Source of the DNA: UA16 sp965661575
GTDB taxonomy: Bacteria > Bacteroidota > Bacteroidia > Flavobacteriales_D > Sanyastnellaceae
DNA: 53,780 bases
NCBI GenBank assembly: GCA_965661575.1
Contig: CBFIEJ010000013.1
Coordinates: 1 to 53,780 of the forward strand
Reading direction: 5' to 3'
Of the stretch, positions 34,915-42,935 are shown one piece after another (within the stretch, counting starts at the first letter, position 1; each line of letters starts with the position of its first letter). The notes under the pieces are model-generated. The model saw only the letters and a program-made list of their open reading frames with translations, was not told where the DNA came from and did not search any database. Both the position numbers and the translations under genes were made by a program.

Positions 34915-35640
34915 TCAGTCCCTTCGCCCAAGCAATCGCAACAAAAACATGAACAAGTTGACAAAATCGAGGTACAAACTTGTCGCACCCAAAATTGCCA
35001 ACTTTGAAGCAGTCTCACTTCCAAACTCAACACCTGCGCCAATGCGCTTGAGTTTCTGCGTGTCGTAGGCTATCAATCCTGTGAATACAAGAACGCCTCC
35101 AATGCTAATGATGTAGTCCAGCTGGGCTGAGCCGATGAACCAATTGACAAAACTTGCAATGATGATGCCGATCAAAGCCATCATCAATAAACTTCCAAAC
35201 TTCGTCAAATCAGTACTCGTGGTGTAGCCTATCACGGCCATCACCGCAAACGTGGCTGCTGTGATGACGAAAACTTGGGCTATGCTTGACATGGTGTAGA
35301 CCAGAAAAACGCTACTCAGGGACATACCCATGATGCCACTGAACGCGAGAAACAATAGCGTCAAGGAGGTGGAGGACCAACGCTGAAACCCCACATTCAT
35401 GGCCAAAATGAATCCCAATGGAGAGAGCATTACGATCCAACCGATCATGCTCATCCCTCCAGTTTCGAGGTTGTAAAGCTGCGAAATGAGCCCTGATTCA
35501 ACGGTGTAATATGAGGCGCAAGCCGTAACCACAAGCCCTGCAACCATCCAAGTAAACACATTTGCAATGAACCGGGAGACGGTAGATTCGTCCGTCACAA
35601 AAGATTCATCGAAAATCTGTGGAGATTCAAATTCGTTCAT
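34915..35640 (-). CDS. Bax inhibitor-1/YccA-family membrane protein
   Basis: A 241-residue integral membrane protein with about seven hydrophobic helices (for example VFTWMVAGLVVTACASYYT, GGVLVFTGLIAYDTQKLKRI, LYLDFVNLFMFLLRLLG). The Asp in AYDTQKLK and the LYLDFVNLF stretch are hallmarks of the family, whose bacterial members act as pH-sensitive ion leaks or as partners of FtsH (YccA). The ATG at 35640 gives the family N-terminus; the longer frame starts upstream of the promoter region. Exact role is unknown. Confidence 0.93.
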   Translation of the reverse strand: MNEFESPQIFDESFVTDESTVSRFIANVFTWMVAGLVVTACASYYTVESGLISQLYNLETGGMSMIGWIVMLSPLGFILAMNVGFQRWSSTSLTLLFLAFSGIMGMSLSSVFLVYTMSSIAQVFVITAATFAVMAVIGYTTSTDLTKFGSLLMMALIGIIIASFVNWFIGSAQLDYIISIGGVLVFTGLIAYDTQKLKRIGAGVEFGSETASKLAILGATSLYLDFVNLFMFLLRLLGRRD

Positions 35641-35717
35641 GCAGCAAATTTCGGGAGAAATGGGGATTCCGCGGCCCCTTGCCATCGCCAAAAAACCCTT
35701 TTTTCGACTCTCGAGTA

Positions 35718-36638
35718 CTACGAAACGTGAATCAAGCTGGACCACAATTCATGTGGAACGTCTCCGCTGAAATTGCTGTCCGGCGCTAGAATCACTGATA
35801 CAGCGTCATGTGAATGGAGCGACTCCTGGTGAGAGCAAATCACCCGAAAATCCTTGATTCGGTCGTCTTTATTCAACTGCTCGTACAGCAAACGGGCTGC
35901 ATCCTCTACAAACTTGAGGTACGCTCCATTGAGCTCCGCGAACGCCATCTCATCCTCGCGCTTCACAATGACCTGTGTCTCGGTCTTGAGAGCTGCCACG
36001 CAGATATCTTGTAAATCTTCAATCCAAACAACATCGCCCACCTCGACCGAAATGCGTGCAACTGATCGTTGCGAATGTGGAACAGCGGCCGTGCCTCGGC
36101 TTTCCCTCGCAAACTCGGAAAGTTCATACGAACAAGGGCAAGCCGACGAATACACAAAGTCAAAATGGATGACCTTTTTCAAAGTACCAGTCTTATCCAA
36201 GTCTGCTTCCAAGGTCACATTATAATACTGGTAGCCTTCGTTATCAGACCGTAAAGAAGGCTTTAAAATGGGATATGAAAACTTCAAGGCAACCTTCGAA
36301 TCAAACGCTTCCAAACTGTCCTGGTAAGCATTCAAAATGGTCTCGAGCTTATCCATTGTAAAAGCATCATCCTTGAAATCGTAAAAGGATCGCATGATGC
36401 GCGACATGTTGATGCCTTTCTTGTGCGCTGCGAGGGATACCGTCCCAGTCACTTTCGTTTCAAGAACAATCGAGTCGTTGTTGCGCGTCTTGAACTTCAG
36501 TGGCAGACGAAAGTTGTGAATTCCCACTTGTTGTATCTCAACAGCCGCACCCTGGATCAAAGAAGAGGGACCGTTTTGCAGGTCGGGGAATTGTTCAATA
36601 TCCGTGGCGGATGGGCGGTACTCTGTATCGTATTCCAT
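35718..36638 (-). CDS. folE2: GTP cyclohydrolase I, FolE2 type
   Basis: FolE2 converts GTP to 7,8-dihydroneopterin triphosphate, the first step to folate, queuosine and tetrahydropterins, and unlike FolE can use Mn or Fe rather than zinc. The 306-residue chain has QQVGIHNFRLPLKF, KGINMSRIMRSFYDF, the catalytic Cys in SSACPCSYELSEFAR (residues 165-179) and the conserved AVPHSQRSVARISVE. It is directly downstream (2 nt) of a PTPS/QueD homologue, forming a two-step pathway unit. Confidence 0.95.
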   Translation of the reverse strand: MEYDTEYRPSATDIEQFPDLQNGPSSLIQGAAVEIQQVGIHNFRLPLKFKTRNNDSIVLETKVTGTVSLAAHKKGINMSRIMRSFYDFKDDAFTMDKLETILNAYQDSLEAFDSKVALKFSYPILKPSLRSDNEGYQYYNVTLEADLDKTGTLKKVIHFDFVYSSACPCSYELSEFARESRGTAAVPHSQRSVARISVEVGDVVWIEDLQDICVAALKTETQVIVKREDEMAFAELNGAYLKFVEDAARLLYEQLNKDDRIKDFRVICSHQESLHSHDAVSVILAPDSNFSGDVPHELWSSLIHVS

Positions 36639-36640
36639 TA

Positions 36641-37060
36641 TCAGGCTCCATAGTAGTCCGCATAATTGTTCTCCGTTTCGAAGAGGCGGACGCGTTCCAA
36701 CTTACAACCTCGCTGATTGATGATTGGTTCTAATTGCTCCCAAATTCCAATCACTAAATTTTCCACAGACGTCTGCTTTCCGGCCATCCAAGGCACATCC
36801 ATGTTCAAGTTTCGGTGATCCAGAGGCTCCTCCACATATTCTTTGATGATCTCTTTGAGGTCGGTGAAATTGATGAAGTAACCGGTGTTTTCGTCGATGT
36901 CTCCTTTGACTGTAACGTACAGCAAATAATTGTGTCCGTGCCAGTTGGGATGGGCACATTTACCAAAAACCTCATAGTTCTTGGCTTCGTCCCAGTTGTC
37001 ATTCCAGAGTTTGTGCGCTGCATTGAATCGCGCGCGTCGGGTGATGGATACCTGTTTCAT
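36641..37060 (-). CDS. 6-pyruvoyl-tetrahydropterin / 6-carboxy-tetrahydropterin synthase family (QueD-like)
   Basis: This enzyme family acts on dihydroneopterin triphosphate, the FolE2 product. In 139 residues I see zinc ligands His16 (FNAAHKL), His41 and His43 (WHGHNY), the catalytic Cys35 (FGKCAHPN), DHRNLN and the terminal Glu in LFETENNYADY. The Cys-x5-HGH spacing (CAHPNWHGH) is like the eukaryotic-type PTPS rather than short QueD (CxxxHGH). The product may therefore be carboxy-tetrahydropterin for queuosine or a pyruvoyl-pterin, and I cannot decide. The ATG at 37060 is preferred; a TATCTTTG element lies 12 nt before it. Confidence 0.9.
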   Translation of the reverse strand: MKQVSITRRARFNAAHKLWNDNWDEAKNYEVFGKCAHPNWHGHNYLLYVTVKGDIDENTGYFINFTDLKEIIKEYVEEPLDHRNLNMDVPWMAGKQTSVENLVIGIWEQLEPIINQRGCKLERVRLFETENNYADYYGA

Positions 37061-37072
37061 TGCGTTCAATGG

Positions 37073-37080
37073 CAAAGATA
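37073..37080 (-). promoter_or_regulatory. -7 element for the pterin operon (TATCTTTG)
   Basis: Perfect TAnnTTTG on the minus strand, 12 nt before the QueD-like ATG at 37060. No matching -33 TTG at 19 bases. It faces away from the hldD element at 37096. Confidence 0.45.
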
Positions 37081-37095
37081 GGCACTCGCCTTCCT

Positions 37096-37103
37096 TAGAT
37101 TTG
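37096..37103 (+). promoter_or_regulatory. -7 element for hldD (TAGATTTG)
   Basis: Perfect TAnnTTTG on the plus strand, ending 4 nt before the hldD ATG, so an mRNA from here would be nearly leaderless. The two outward-facing elements share a 47-base divergent gap. Confidence 0.45.
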
Positions 37104-37107
37104 CATT

Positions 37108-38103
37108 ATGATTGTGATAACAGGTTCTGCGGGGTTCATTGGAAGCGCTTTGGCCGCGAGGCTCAACGAAGATCGATTCTTCGACCTCGTTTTGGTGGAT
37201 GATTTTTCACGGCCTGACAAGGGCGCAAACCATGTCAACTTGACTTTCAGCCAAAAGGTTGACCGCAATGACTTCTTTGAATGGCTCGATCTCAACGAGT
37301 CCCAAGTGCAGTTTGTCTTTCACCTTGGCGCGCGGACAGATACGACGGAGCAAGACCGGAGCATCTTCGATGAACTCAATCTCAATTATAGCCAGCAGGT
37401 TTGGAATCGCTGCACCGACTTCGGAATTCCGCTGGTGTACGCTTCATCTGCCGCAACCTATGGAGGAGGTGAGTTGGGCTACAAGGACTCGCACGAATTG
37501 GTGAGTCAACTCAAACCACTCAATCCATACGGCGAATCAAAAAACGACTTTGATCAATGGGCCTTGAAACAGAAAGAGCTTGGCAAAGCTCCTTATTTCT
37601 GGGCTGGCTTGAAATTTTTCAATGTCTTCGGCCCCAACGAATACCACAAGGGCCGCATGGCGAGTGTGGTGTTCCACACATTCAATCAGGTCACAGCGAC
37701 AGGTGCCATGAAACTGTTTCGGTCCCATCGTGAAGACTACACCGATGGAGGTCAAACGCGCGATTTTGTCTACGTCAAAGACTTGACGGAGGTCTGTCTG
37801 TTTCTGATGCATCATCGGAAATCAGAATCCAACGGATTGTACAATTTAGGATCAGGTCAAGCCCGAACATTTTTGGATCTCGCCCACGCCACATTTGACG
37901 CCATGGGCCAAGAGCGAAATGTCTCTTTCATTGACACTCCCGAAGACATCCGAGATACCTATCAATACTTCACAGAAGCAGACATGTCCAAGTTGCGCAG
38001 CATCGGGTATTCAAGACCTTTCGCATCATTGGAAGAAGCCATCGAAGATTACGTCAAACATTATTTGTCATCAGGAAAGCGCTGGACAACCCCCAACGCA
38101 TAA
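37108..38103 (+). CDS. hldD: ADP-L-glycero-D-manno-heptose 6-epimerase
   Basis: This short-chain dehydrogenase epimerises ADP-D,D-heptose to ADP-L,D-heptose for the LPS inner core. The 331-residue protein has the NAD(P) Rossmann loop (MIVITGSAGFIGSALAARL), HLGARTDTTEQD typical of HldD, the Ser/Tyr-Lys catalytic set (YASSAATYGGG, NPYGESKNDFDQW) and substrate motifs FNVFGPNEYHKGRMASV and GGQTRDFVYVKDL. No other heptose or LPS genes are nearby. Confidence 0.94.
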   Translation: MIVITGSAGFIGSALAARLNEDRFFDLVLVDDFSRPDKGANHVNLTFSQKVDRNDFFEWLDLNESQVQFVFHLGARTDTTEQDRSIFDELNLNYSQQVWNRCTDFGIPLVYASSAATYGGGELGYKDSHELVSQLKPLNPYGESKNDFDQWALKQKELGKAPYFWAGLKFFNVFGPNEYHKGRMASVVFHTFNQVTATGAMKLFRSHREDYTDGGQTRDFVYVKDLTEVCLFLMHHRKSESNGLYNLGSGQARTFLDLAHATFDAMGQERNVSFIDTPEDIRDTYQYFTEADMSKLRSIGYSRPFASLEEAIEDYVKHYLSSGKRWTTPNA

Positions 38104-38126
38104 AGCGGTGCGTGCGGCCGAGACGG

Positions 38127-38504
38127 TCACGCCTGCAGCGCCTGCAATTCAGCACGAACCGACTTTAGACGATCCAACAGTTCCTCGCGATTCTGCTCAA
38201 CCGCTCCATTTTCCACCTGGGGTTTGGAAGCCAGTTCCATCTGAGCGGCAACGTCCTTGCGCTTACGCATTGCTTTGCGAGCACCTGAAATGGTATAACC
38301 CTGATCCTTGACCAACCACTTGATCAAAACAATGACATCGATGTCATTGCGATGGTAAAATCGTTTGCCACGTGCATTCGTCTTGGGCTTTAACAATGCA
38401 AACTCTTTCTCCCAGTAGCGCAACTGAGAAGCACTCAAATCCATCTCCTCGGCGACCTCCGTGATTGAAAAATATTGTTTCTGAATGGTTTTATTCAGGG
38501 GCAT
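38127..38504 (-). CDS. MerR-family transcriptional regulator
   Basis: The 125-residue protein has an N-terminal winged helix-turn-helix of MerR type (YFSITEVAEEMDLSASQLRY, WEKEFALLKPKTNARGKRFY) followed by a helical region and a short Gln/Glu-rich C-terminus predicted to be coiled coil. No metal- or ligand-binding cysteines are present, so the inducer is unknown. The MerR - M23 peptidase - alaS neighbourhood is one I recall from other Bacteroidota. Confidence 0.9.
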   Translation of the reverse strand: MPLNKTIQKQYFSITEVAEEMDLSASQLRYWEKEFALLKPKTNARGKRFYHRNDIDVIVLIKWLVKDQGYTISGARKAMRKRKDVAAQMELASKPQVENGAVEQNREELLDRLKSVRAELQALQA

Positions 38505-38575
38505 GATGACGCGTTCAGCTTTGTTGTTGGCTTCAAGGTAACCGAAAAATCAATAAAGCTCAGCGCGATCGACAA

Positions 38576-39553
38576 TCAATCGAAGGATTGATTGGAATCT
38601 TCAGCCTTTTCGAGCATTTCCTCGTATTGCTCGGGGGTCAAATCATTGAAATAGTACTGCGCCGGGTTCACCTTGCGGCCATCTTTACGCACCTCGTAAT
38701 GGAGGTGAGGAGCCACTGAAGTACCCGTCGAACCCACCAGTCCAATCACTTCGCCGCGTTTTATTTTTTGTCCGCGTTTTACGAGGACCTTGCTCATGTG
38801 AGCATACAAAGTCTCGTAACCAAAGCCGTGTCGAATGATCACATGGCGTCCAAAGCCATTGTAAGTGCGCTTCGCAAGAATAACCTCGCCGTCACCAGTG
38901 GCGAAAATTTCAGTGCCGGTTGGAGCAGAGAAATCCATGCCATAATGCATTTTTCGCACTTTGTAAATGGGATGAATGCGGTAACCATAGCCACTGGCCA
39001 TGCGCTTCAAGTCTTCGTTTCTCACCGGCTGAATCGCAGGTATCGACTTGAGCAATTCCGTCTGATTCTTGGCCAAATCAAACACTTCGTCAAAGGAACG
39101 ACTCTGGGCCACCATTTTTCGTTGCAGCTCAGCGAGCCTCGCTTCTGCGGAAATAACAGCATCGGAATGTGAATACCCACGCAAAGCCCCTCCCCGATCA
39201 AACCCTCCGACTCCTGGGTTTCGAAGGTGCTCAGGATACTTGTCCACCCCAAATATTGACCGATAAATGGCATCGTCCCGATCCGAAACATCCTCAAGCA
39301 CAACTTGCAAATCATCAAACTCACCTTCCATGCGCTCCAACTGAGTTTCCAAAAACGCAAGCTCTCGACGCTGGGCGCGGTCATTGGGGCTTTCGAAGTA
39401 ATTGTCAAACACATAGACGCTGCCCAGGCTGATCGCCACAAACACAGCTACCTTTCGAAGAACGAGAAACACATAGTCGCGCAAAACGAATGGAATTTCT
39501 TCCATGCGCAATGTTTGTTCGTTGTAACGAATTTTATGGAAACGCTTTGCCAT
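38576..39553 (-). CDS. Membrane-anchored M23 (LytM-type) peptidoglycan endopeptidase
   Basis: The ATG at 39553 gives 325 residues. There is a cytosolic N-terminus, one membrane helix (about residue 30-50, FLVLRKVAVFVAISLGSVYV), a coiled-coil region (AFLETQLERMEGEFDDLQVV) and a C-terminal M23 domain. The Zn ligands are visible (HYGMDFSAPTGTEIFATGDG; HLHYEVRKDGRKVNP), so the domain is probably catalytically active. It should cut or regulate peptide cross-links in the periplasm. The longer frame to 39724 overlaps alaS on the other strand and is rejected. Confidence 0.94.
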   Translation of the reverse strand: MAKRFHKIRYNEQTLRMEEIPFVLRDYVFLVLRKVAVFVAISLGSVYVFDNYFESPNDRAQRRELAFLETQLERMEGEFDDLQVVLEDVSDRDDAIYRSIFGVDKYPEHLRNPGVGGFDRGGALRGYSHSDAVISAEARLAELQRKMVAQSRSFDEVFDLAKNQTELLKSIPAIQPVRNEDLKRMASGYGYRIHPIYKVRKMHYGMDFSAPTGTEIFATGDGEVILAKRTYNGFGRHVIIRHGFGYETLYAHMSKVLVKRGQKIKRGEVIGLVGSTGTSVAPHLHYEVRKDGRKVNPAQYYFNDLTPEQYEEMLEKAEDSNQSFD

Positions 39554-39667
39554 GCAATCGCAAAGGTGCAACTTATATTCGTGCTCTGCAGTGGTTGCAA
39601 AGACCGTTTTGCAGATTTTTGTAGTGAACAAGTCCGAGATTAGCGGAAAACAAACCCCTGACGACCC

Positions 39668-42292
39668 ATGGAATCCAAGTTGATTCGAGAGCATTTCCTC
39701 CAATTTTTTGCCTCCAAAGGGCACGAGATCGTACCGTCTGCGCCGATGGTCATCAAAGACGATCCAACTTTGATGTTCAACAATGCCGGTATGAATCCAT
39801 TCAAGGATCTCTTCTTAGGCAACAGCCCCATCGTACACCCTCGGATTTCAGACACTCAAAAATGCCTGCGCGTGAGTGGAAAGCACAACGACTTGGAGGA
39901 AGTCGGCGTGGATACCTATCACCACACCATGTTCGAAATGCTGGGGAATTGGTCCTTTGGAGATTACTTCAAGCAGGAAGCCATCGATTGGGCGTGGGAA
40001 CTACTGACCAAAGTCTACAAGCTCCCTGAAGACTCCCTGTACATCACCTATTTTGAAGGTGATCAAGCCGATGGATTGGAAGCGGATCAAGAAGCTGCTG
40101 ACATTTGGGGCAAGTGGGTTGCCCAAGAACGGATTATTCCCGCTTCCAAAAAGGATAACTTTTGGGAAATGGGTGAGACCGGGCCCTGCGGTCCGTGTTC
40201 TGAAATCCACATCGATTTGCGAGATGCTGCAGAACGAAAAAAGATGTCGGGACGTGATTTGGTCAATGCTGACCATCCGCAAGTGGTCGAGATTTGGAAC
40301 CTGGTTTTCATGCAGTTCAACCGCATGGCCAACGGAAGCCTGCAGCCTCTGCCGCACAAGCACATTGATACCGGAATGGGATTTGAGCGCTTGGCCATGG
40401 CATTGCAAGGAAAACAGTCCAATTACGATACGGATGTCTTCACTCCGCTGCTCAACAAGATTGCCGGGATGAGCGGAAAGACCTACACGCGAACTGATTC
40501 CAAGCAAGATGTCGCCTTTCGTGTCATTGCCGACCACATTCGTGCAGTGGCATTTAGCATTGCAGACGGACAATTGCCTTCCAACACCGGTGCTGGCTAC
40601 GTCATTCGTCGCATTTTGCGACGCGCCATCCGATACGGATACTCTTTCCTCGGGCTCCAAGACGCTTTCATGCATCAGTTGGTTCCTGTCCTCGCAGAAC
40701 AAATGGGTGACGCCTTCCCCGAGTTGAACAACCAACAAGCTTTGATTGAACGTGTAATTAAAGAAGAAGAAGAATCCTTCTTGCACACGCTCGCCAAAGG
40801 AATCGAACGGCTGGAAGGTAGGATGAGCGAGTTCAAAGTGTCCAAGAAACTTCCTGGCGAGGTTGTGTTTGAATTGTATGATACGTTTGGGTTTCCCCTC
40901 GACCTCACAGCTCTCATGGCAGGAGAACAGGGATTCGAACTTGATGAAGCTGGGTTTGAAAAAGCCATGCAGGTCACCAAGGAAAGAAGCCGGGCAGCAG
41001 GTAAACTGAGTACCGACGATTGGGTAGAGGTCCACGGCGACCAACGTGGAGAATTTGTGGGGTATGATCAACTCTCGGAGCAATGCCGCATTCTCCGATA
41101 TCGCGAGGTCACAGCCAAAAACAAAAAATTCTACCAAATAGTCCTTGATCGCACGCCCTTTTATCCTGAAGGTGGTGGACAGGTGGGTGACAAAGGAACG
41201 CTTCGTGCTGAAGGCGGAAGCGATGATCAAATCGTCTCTGTTTTTGACACCAAAAAGGAAAACAATCTGATTGTGCACTTTGTCAATGAGTTGCCTGTGG
41301 ACCCAAAGGCACATTTCACAGCGCAAGTGAATGGAGGAAAACGTTACGATACGCAGCGCAACCACACGGCTACGCACTTATTGCATGAGGCATTGAGGGA
41401 AACCTTAGGCACTCACGTCGAACAAAAAGGTTCGCTCGTTAAAGCGGAAGCGCTTCGATTTGATTTTTCACATTTCGCCAAGGTATCTGAAGAAGAACTG
41501 CAACAAGTGGAATCCCTCGTGAATCAACGCATTCTTCAGAATCACCCCTTGATTGAGCATCGATCAATCACCATGAAGGAAGCAGAAGCAAGTGGAGCCA
41601 TGATGCTTTTCGGAGAGAAGTATGGCGATGAAGTCCGCATGATTGAATTCGGCACTTCCAAAGAGCTCTGCGGTGGAACGCACGCACCAGCCACGGGTTC
41701 CTTGGGGATGTTTCGAATCACCACCGAATCTGCCGTGGCCTCCGGAATTCGGCGAATTGAAGCCATCACTGGCCAAGCTGCATTGGAAGTATCTCGAGCA
41801 GAACGAGAAACCATCGAGCAGGTCAAAGAACTGCTCAAGGCACCGAAAGACATTGCCAAAGCAATTGGAGACTTGTTGACCAAGCAACAAGCACTGCTCA
41901 AAGAACAAGAAGCAAACAAGGCGCAAGCGGCACAAGCTGCCAAAAAAGAATTGGCAGGAAACCTCGAGACAGTCCATGGAGTGAACATTTTCATCGGGGA
42001 ACTTCCGCTTGATACAGGAGCCATCAAAGACATTGCATTTCAGTTAAAAGCTGAAAAAGCTCCGTTCTTCGGCGTATTTGCCTCTCGAGCAGGCGGAAAG
42101 CCGACGCTCTCCGTTGCAATCAGCGATGATGTGGTCAAAGACAAAGGGCTCAATGCCGGGGCGATCATCCGTGAGATCGCGAGTCACATCAAAGGCGGCG
42201 GCGGCGGGCAGCCATTTTTTGCAACCGCTGGTGGCAAAGATGAAAGTGGCATTCCAAAGGCACTAGAAGCTGCTCAAAAGCTAATCCAATAG
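39668..42292 (+). CDS. alaS: Alanyl-tRNA synthetase
   Basis: AlaRS charges tRNA-Ala and edits mischarged Ser/Gly. At 874 residues it has the class II catalytic core (PTLMFNNAGMNPFKDLFLG, ETGPCGPCSEIHIDLRD, DTGMGFERLAMALQGK), the editing domain (RNHTATHLLHEALRETLG, with zinc Cys/His in CGGTHAPATGSLG) and the C-terminal C-Ala domain ending GGGGGQPFFATAGGKDES. It is divergent from the M23 peptidase gene with a 114-nt gap in which no consensus promoter is evident. It ends at a hairpin terminator. Confidence 0.99.
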   Translation: MESKLIREHFLQFFASKGHEIVPSAPMVIKDDPTLMFNNAGMNPFKDLFLGNSPIVHPRISDTQKCLRVSGKHNDLEEVGVDTYHHTMFEMLGNWSFGDYFKQEAIDWAWELLTKVYKLPEDSLYITYFEGDQADGLEADQEAADIWGKWVAQERIIPASKKDNFWEMGETGPCGPCSEIHIDLRDAAERKKMSGRDLVNADHPQVVEIWNLVFMQFNRMANGSLQPLPHKHIDTGMGFERLAMALQGKQSNYDTDVFTPLLNKIAGMSGKTYTRTDSKQDVAFRVIADHIRAVAFSIADGQLPSNTGAGYVIRRILRRAIRYGYSFLGLQDAFMHQLVPVLAEQMGDAFPELNNQQALIERVIKEEEESFLHTLAKGIERLEGRMSEFKVSKKLPGEVVFELYDTFGFPLDLTALMAGEQGFELDEAGFEKAMQVTKERSRAAGKLSTDDWVEVHGDQRGEFVGYDQLSEQCRILRYREVTAKNKKFYQIVLDRTPFYPEGGGQVGDKGTLRAEGGSDDQIVSVFDTKKENNLIVHFVNELPVDPKAHFTAQVNGGKRYDTQRNHTATHLLHEALRETLGTHVEQKGSLVKAEALRFDFSHFAKVSEEELQQVESLVNQRILQNHPLIEHRSITMKEAEASGAMMLFGEKYGDEVRMIEFGTSKELCGGTHAPATGSLGMFRITTESAVASGIRRIEAITGQAALEVSRAERETIEQVKELLKAPKDIAKAIGDLLTKQQALLKEQEANKAQAAQAAKKELAGNLETVHGVNIFIGELPLDTGAIKDIAFQLKAEKAPFFGVFASRAGGKPTLSVAISDDVVKDKGLNAGAIIREIASHIKGGGGGQPFFATAGGKDESGIPKALEAAQKLIQ

Positions 42293-42327
42293 CGACACAA
42301 TTCAGCGTGTATTTCAGATTTTACGGC

Positions 42328-42359
42328 ATAAAAAAAGCGCTCTTGAAGCGCTTTTTTTA
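42328..42359. terminator. Bidirectional rho-independent terminator
   Basis: Stem AAAAGCGCT/AGCGCTTTT (42333-42341 with 42347-42355), 5-base loop, flanked by A-run and T-run. It separates the convergent alaS (+) and the small membrane-protein gene (-). Confidence 0.88.
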
Positions 42360-42375
42360 TTCTTGGCTCGACCAA

Positions 42376-42798
42376 TCAAGCTGCGTGCAAACCTGACCGC
42401 TGCACATCCGAATCTTTGATTTGACCGTAGACAGGTCCTTCATATTCTTCTTGGTATGAAAGGCTCAAATTCAACACGTAAAAGACATTGAAGAAAACAG
42501 CCAAGGCAAAGTCGAGATTGGATTTTTTTCCAAATGACTGAGCGAGCTCCATCGTGGTGCGTAGGAAAAAGTAAATATTGAAAATCGGAATCAAGAAATA
42601 CAACGCATGGGAGGACGGCCTTCCAATTATTCTCATCGCCATCACCACATTGTAACCTGGAACAAAAGCCAACCATCCCGAGACATTGCATTTCATGAAA
42701 AGGCGGGCATTGGCTCCAAGTCCAATCAACAATAAAAATGCAGTGATCATCAGAAACCCTCCACTCACTTCCCACCCCAAAATGTAATAGTTATTCAT
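42376..42798 (-). CDS. Small multi-pass membrane protein, DUF5684-like
   Basis: The ATG at 42798 gives 140 residues with four hydrophobic segments (GGFLMITAFLLLIGLGANA, HALYFLIPIFNIYFFLRT, FALAVFFNVFYVLNLSL). The pattern GWLAFVPGYNVVMAMRIIGR, followed by an IPIFN stretch, resembles the DUF5684 region also found fused to some Bacteroidota signal peptidases. Function is unknown; no peptidase residues are present. Confidence 0.75.
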   Translation of the reverse strand: MNNYYILGWEVSGGFLMITAFLLLIGLGANARLFMKCNVSGWLAFVPGYNVVMAMRIIGRPSSHALYFLIPIFNIYFFLRTTMELAQSFGKKSNLDFALAVFFNVFYVLNLSLSYQEEYEGPVYGQIKDSDVQRSGLHAA

Positions 42799-42935
42799 GG
42801 CTTGGATATTGCGTTCTGAAAAAAAGACGTGTACCAAGTACAATGGTTGCCTCCTAACTCACACAAAACAAATGCCTTGACGAAAAACCTCGTGTGACTT
42901 CCACACAACATATCCCACAAAATATAGCTGAACCT

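Noticed and set aside
40001..41377. 458-codon open frame on the minus strand
   Set aside because: It lies wholly inside alaS on the opposite strand and shows no family motif; alaS is certain, so this is a by-product of its codon use.
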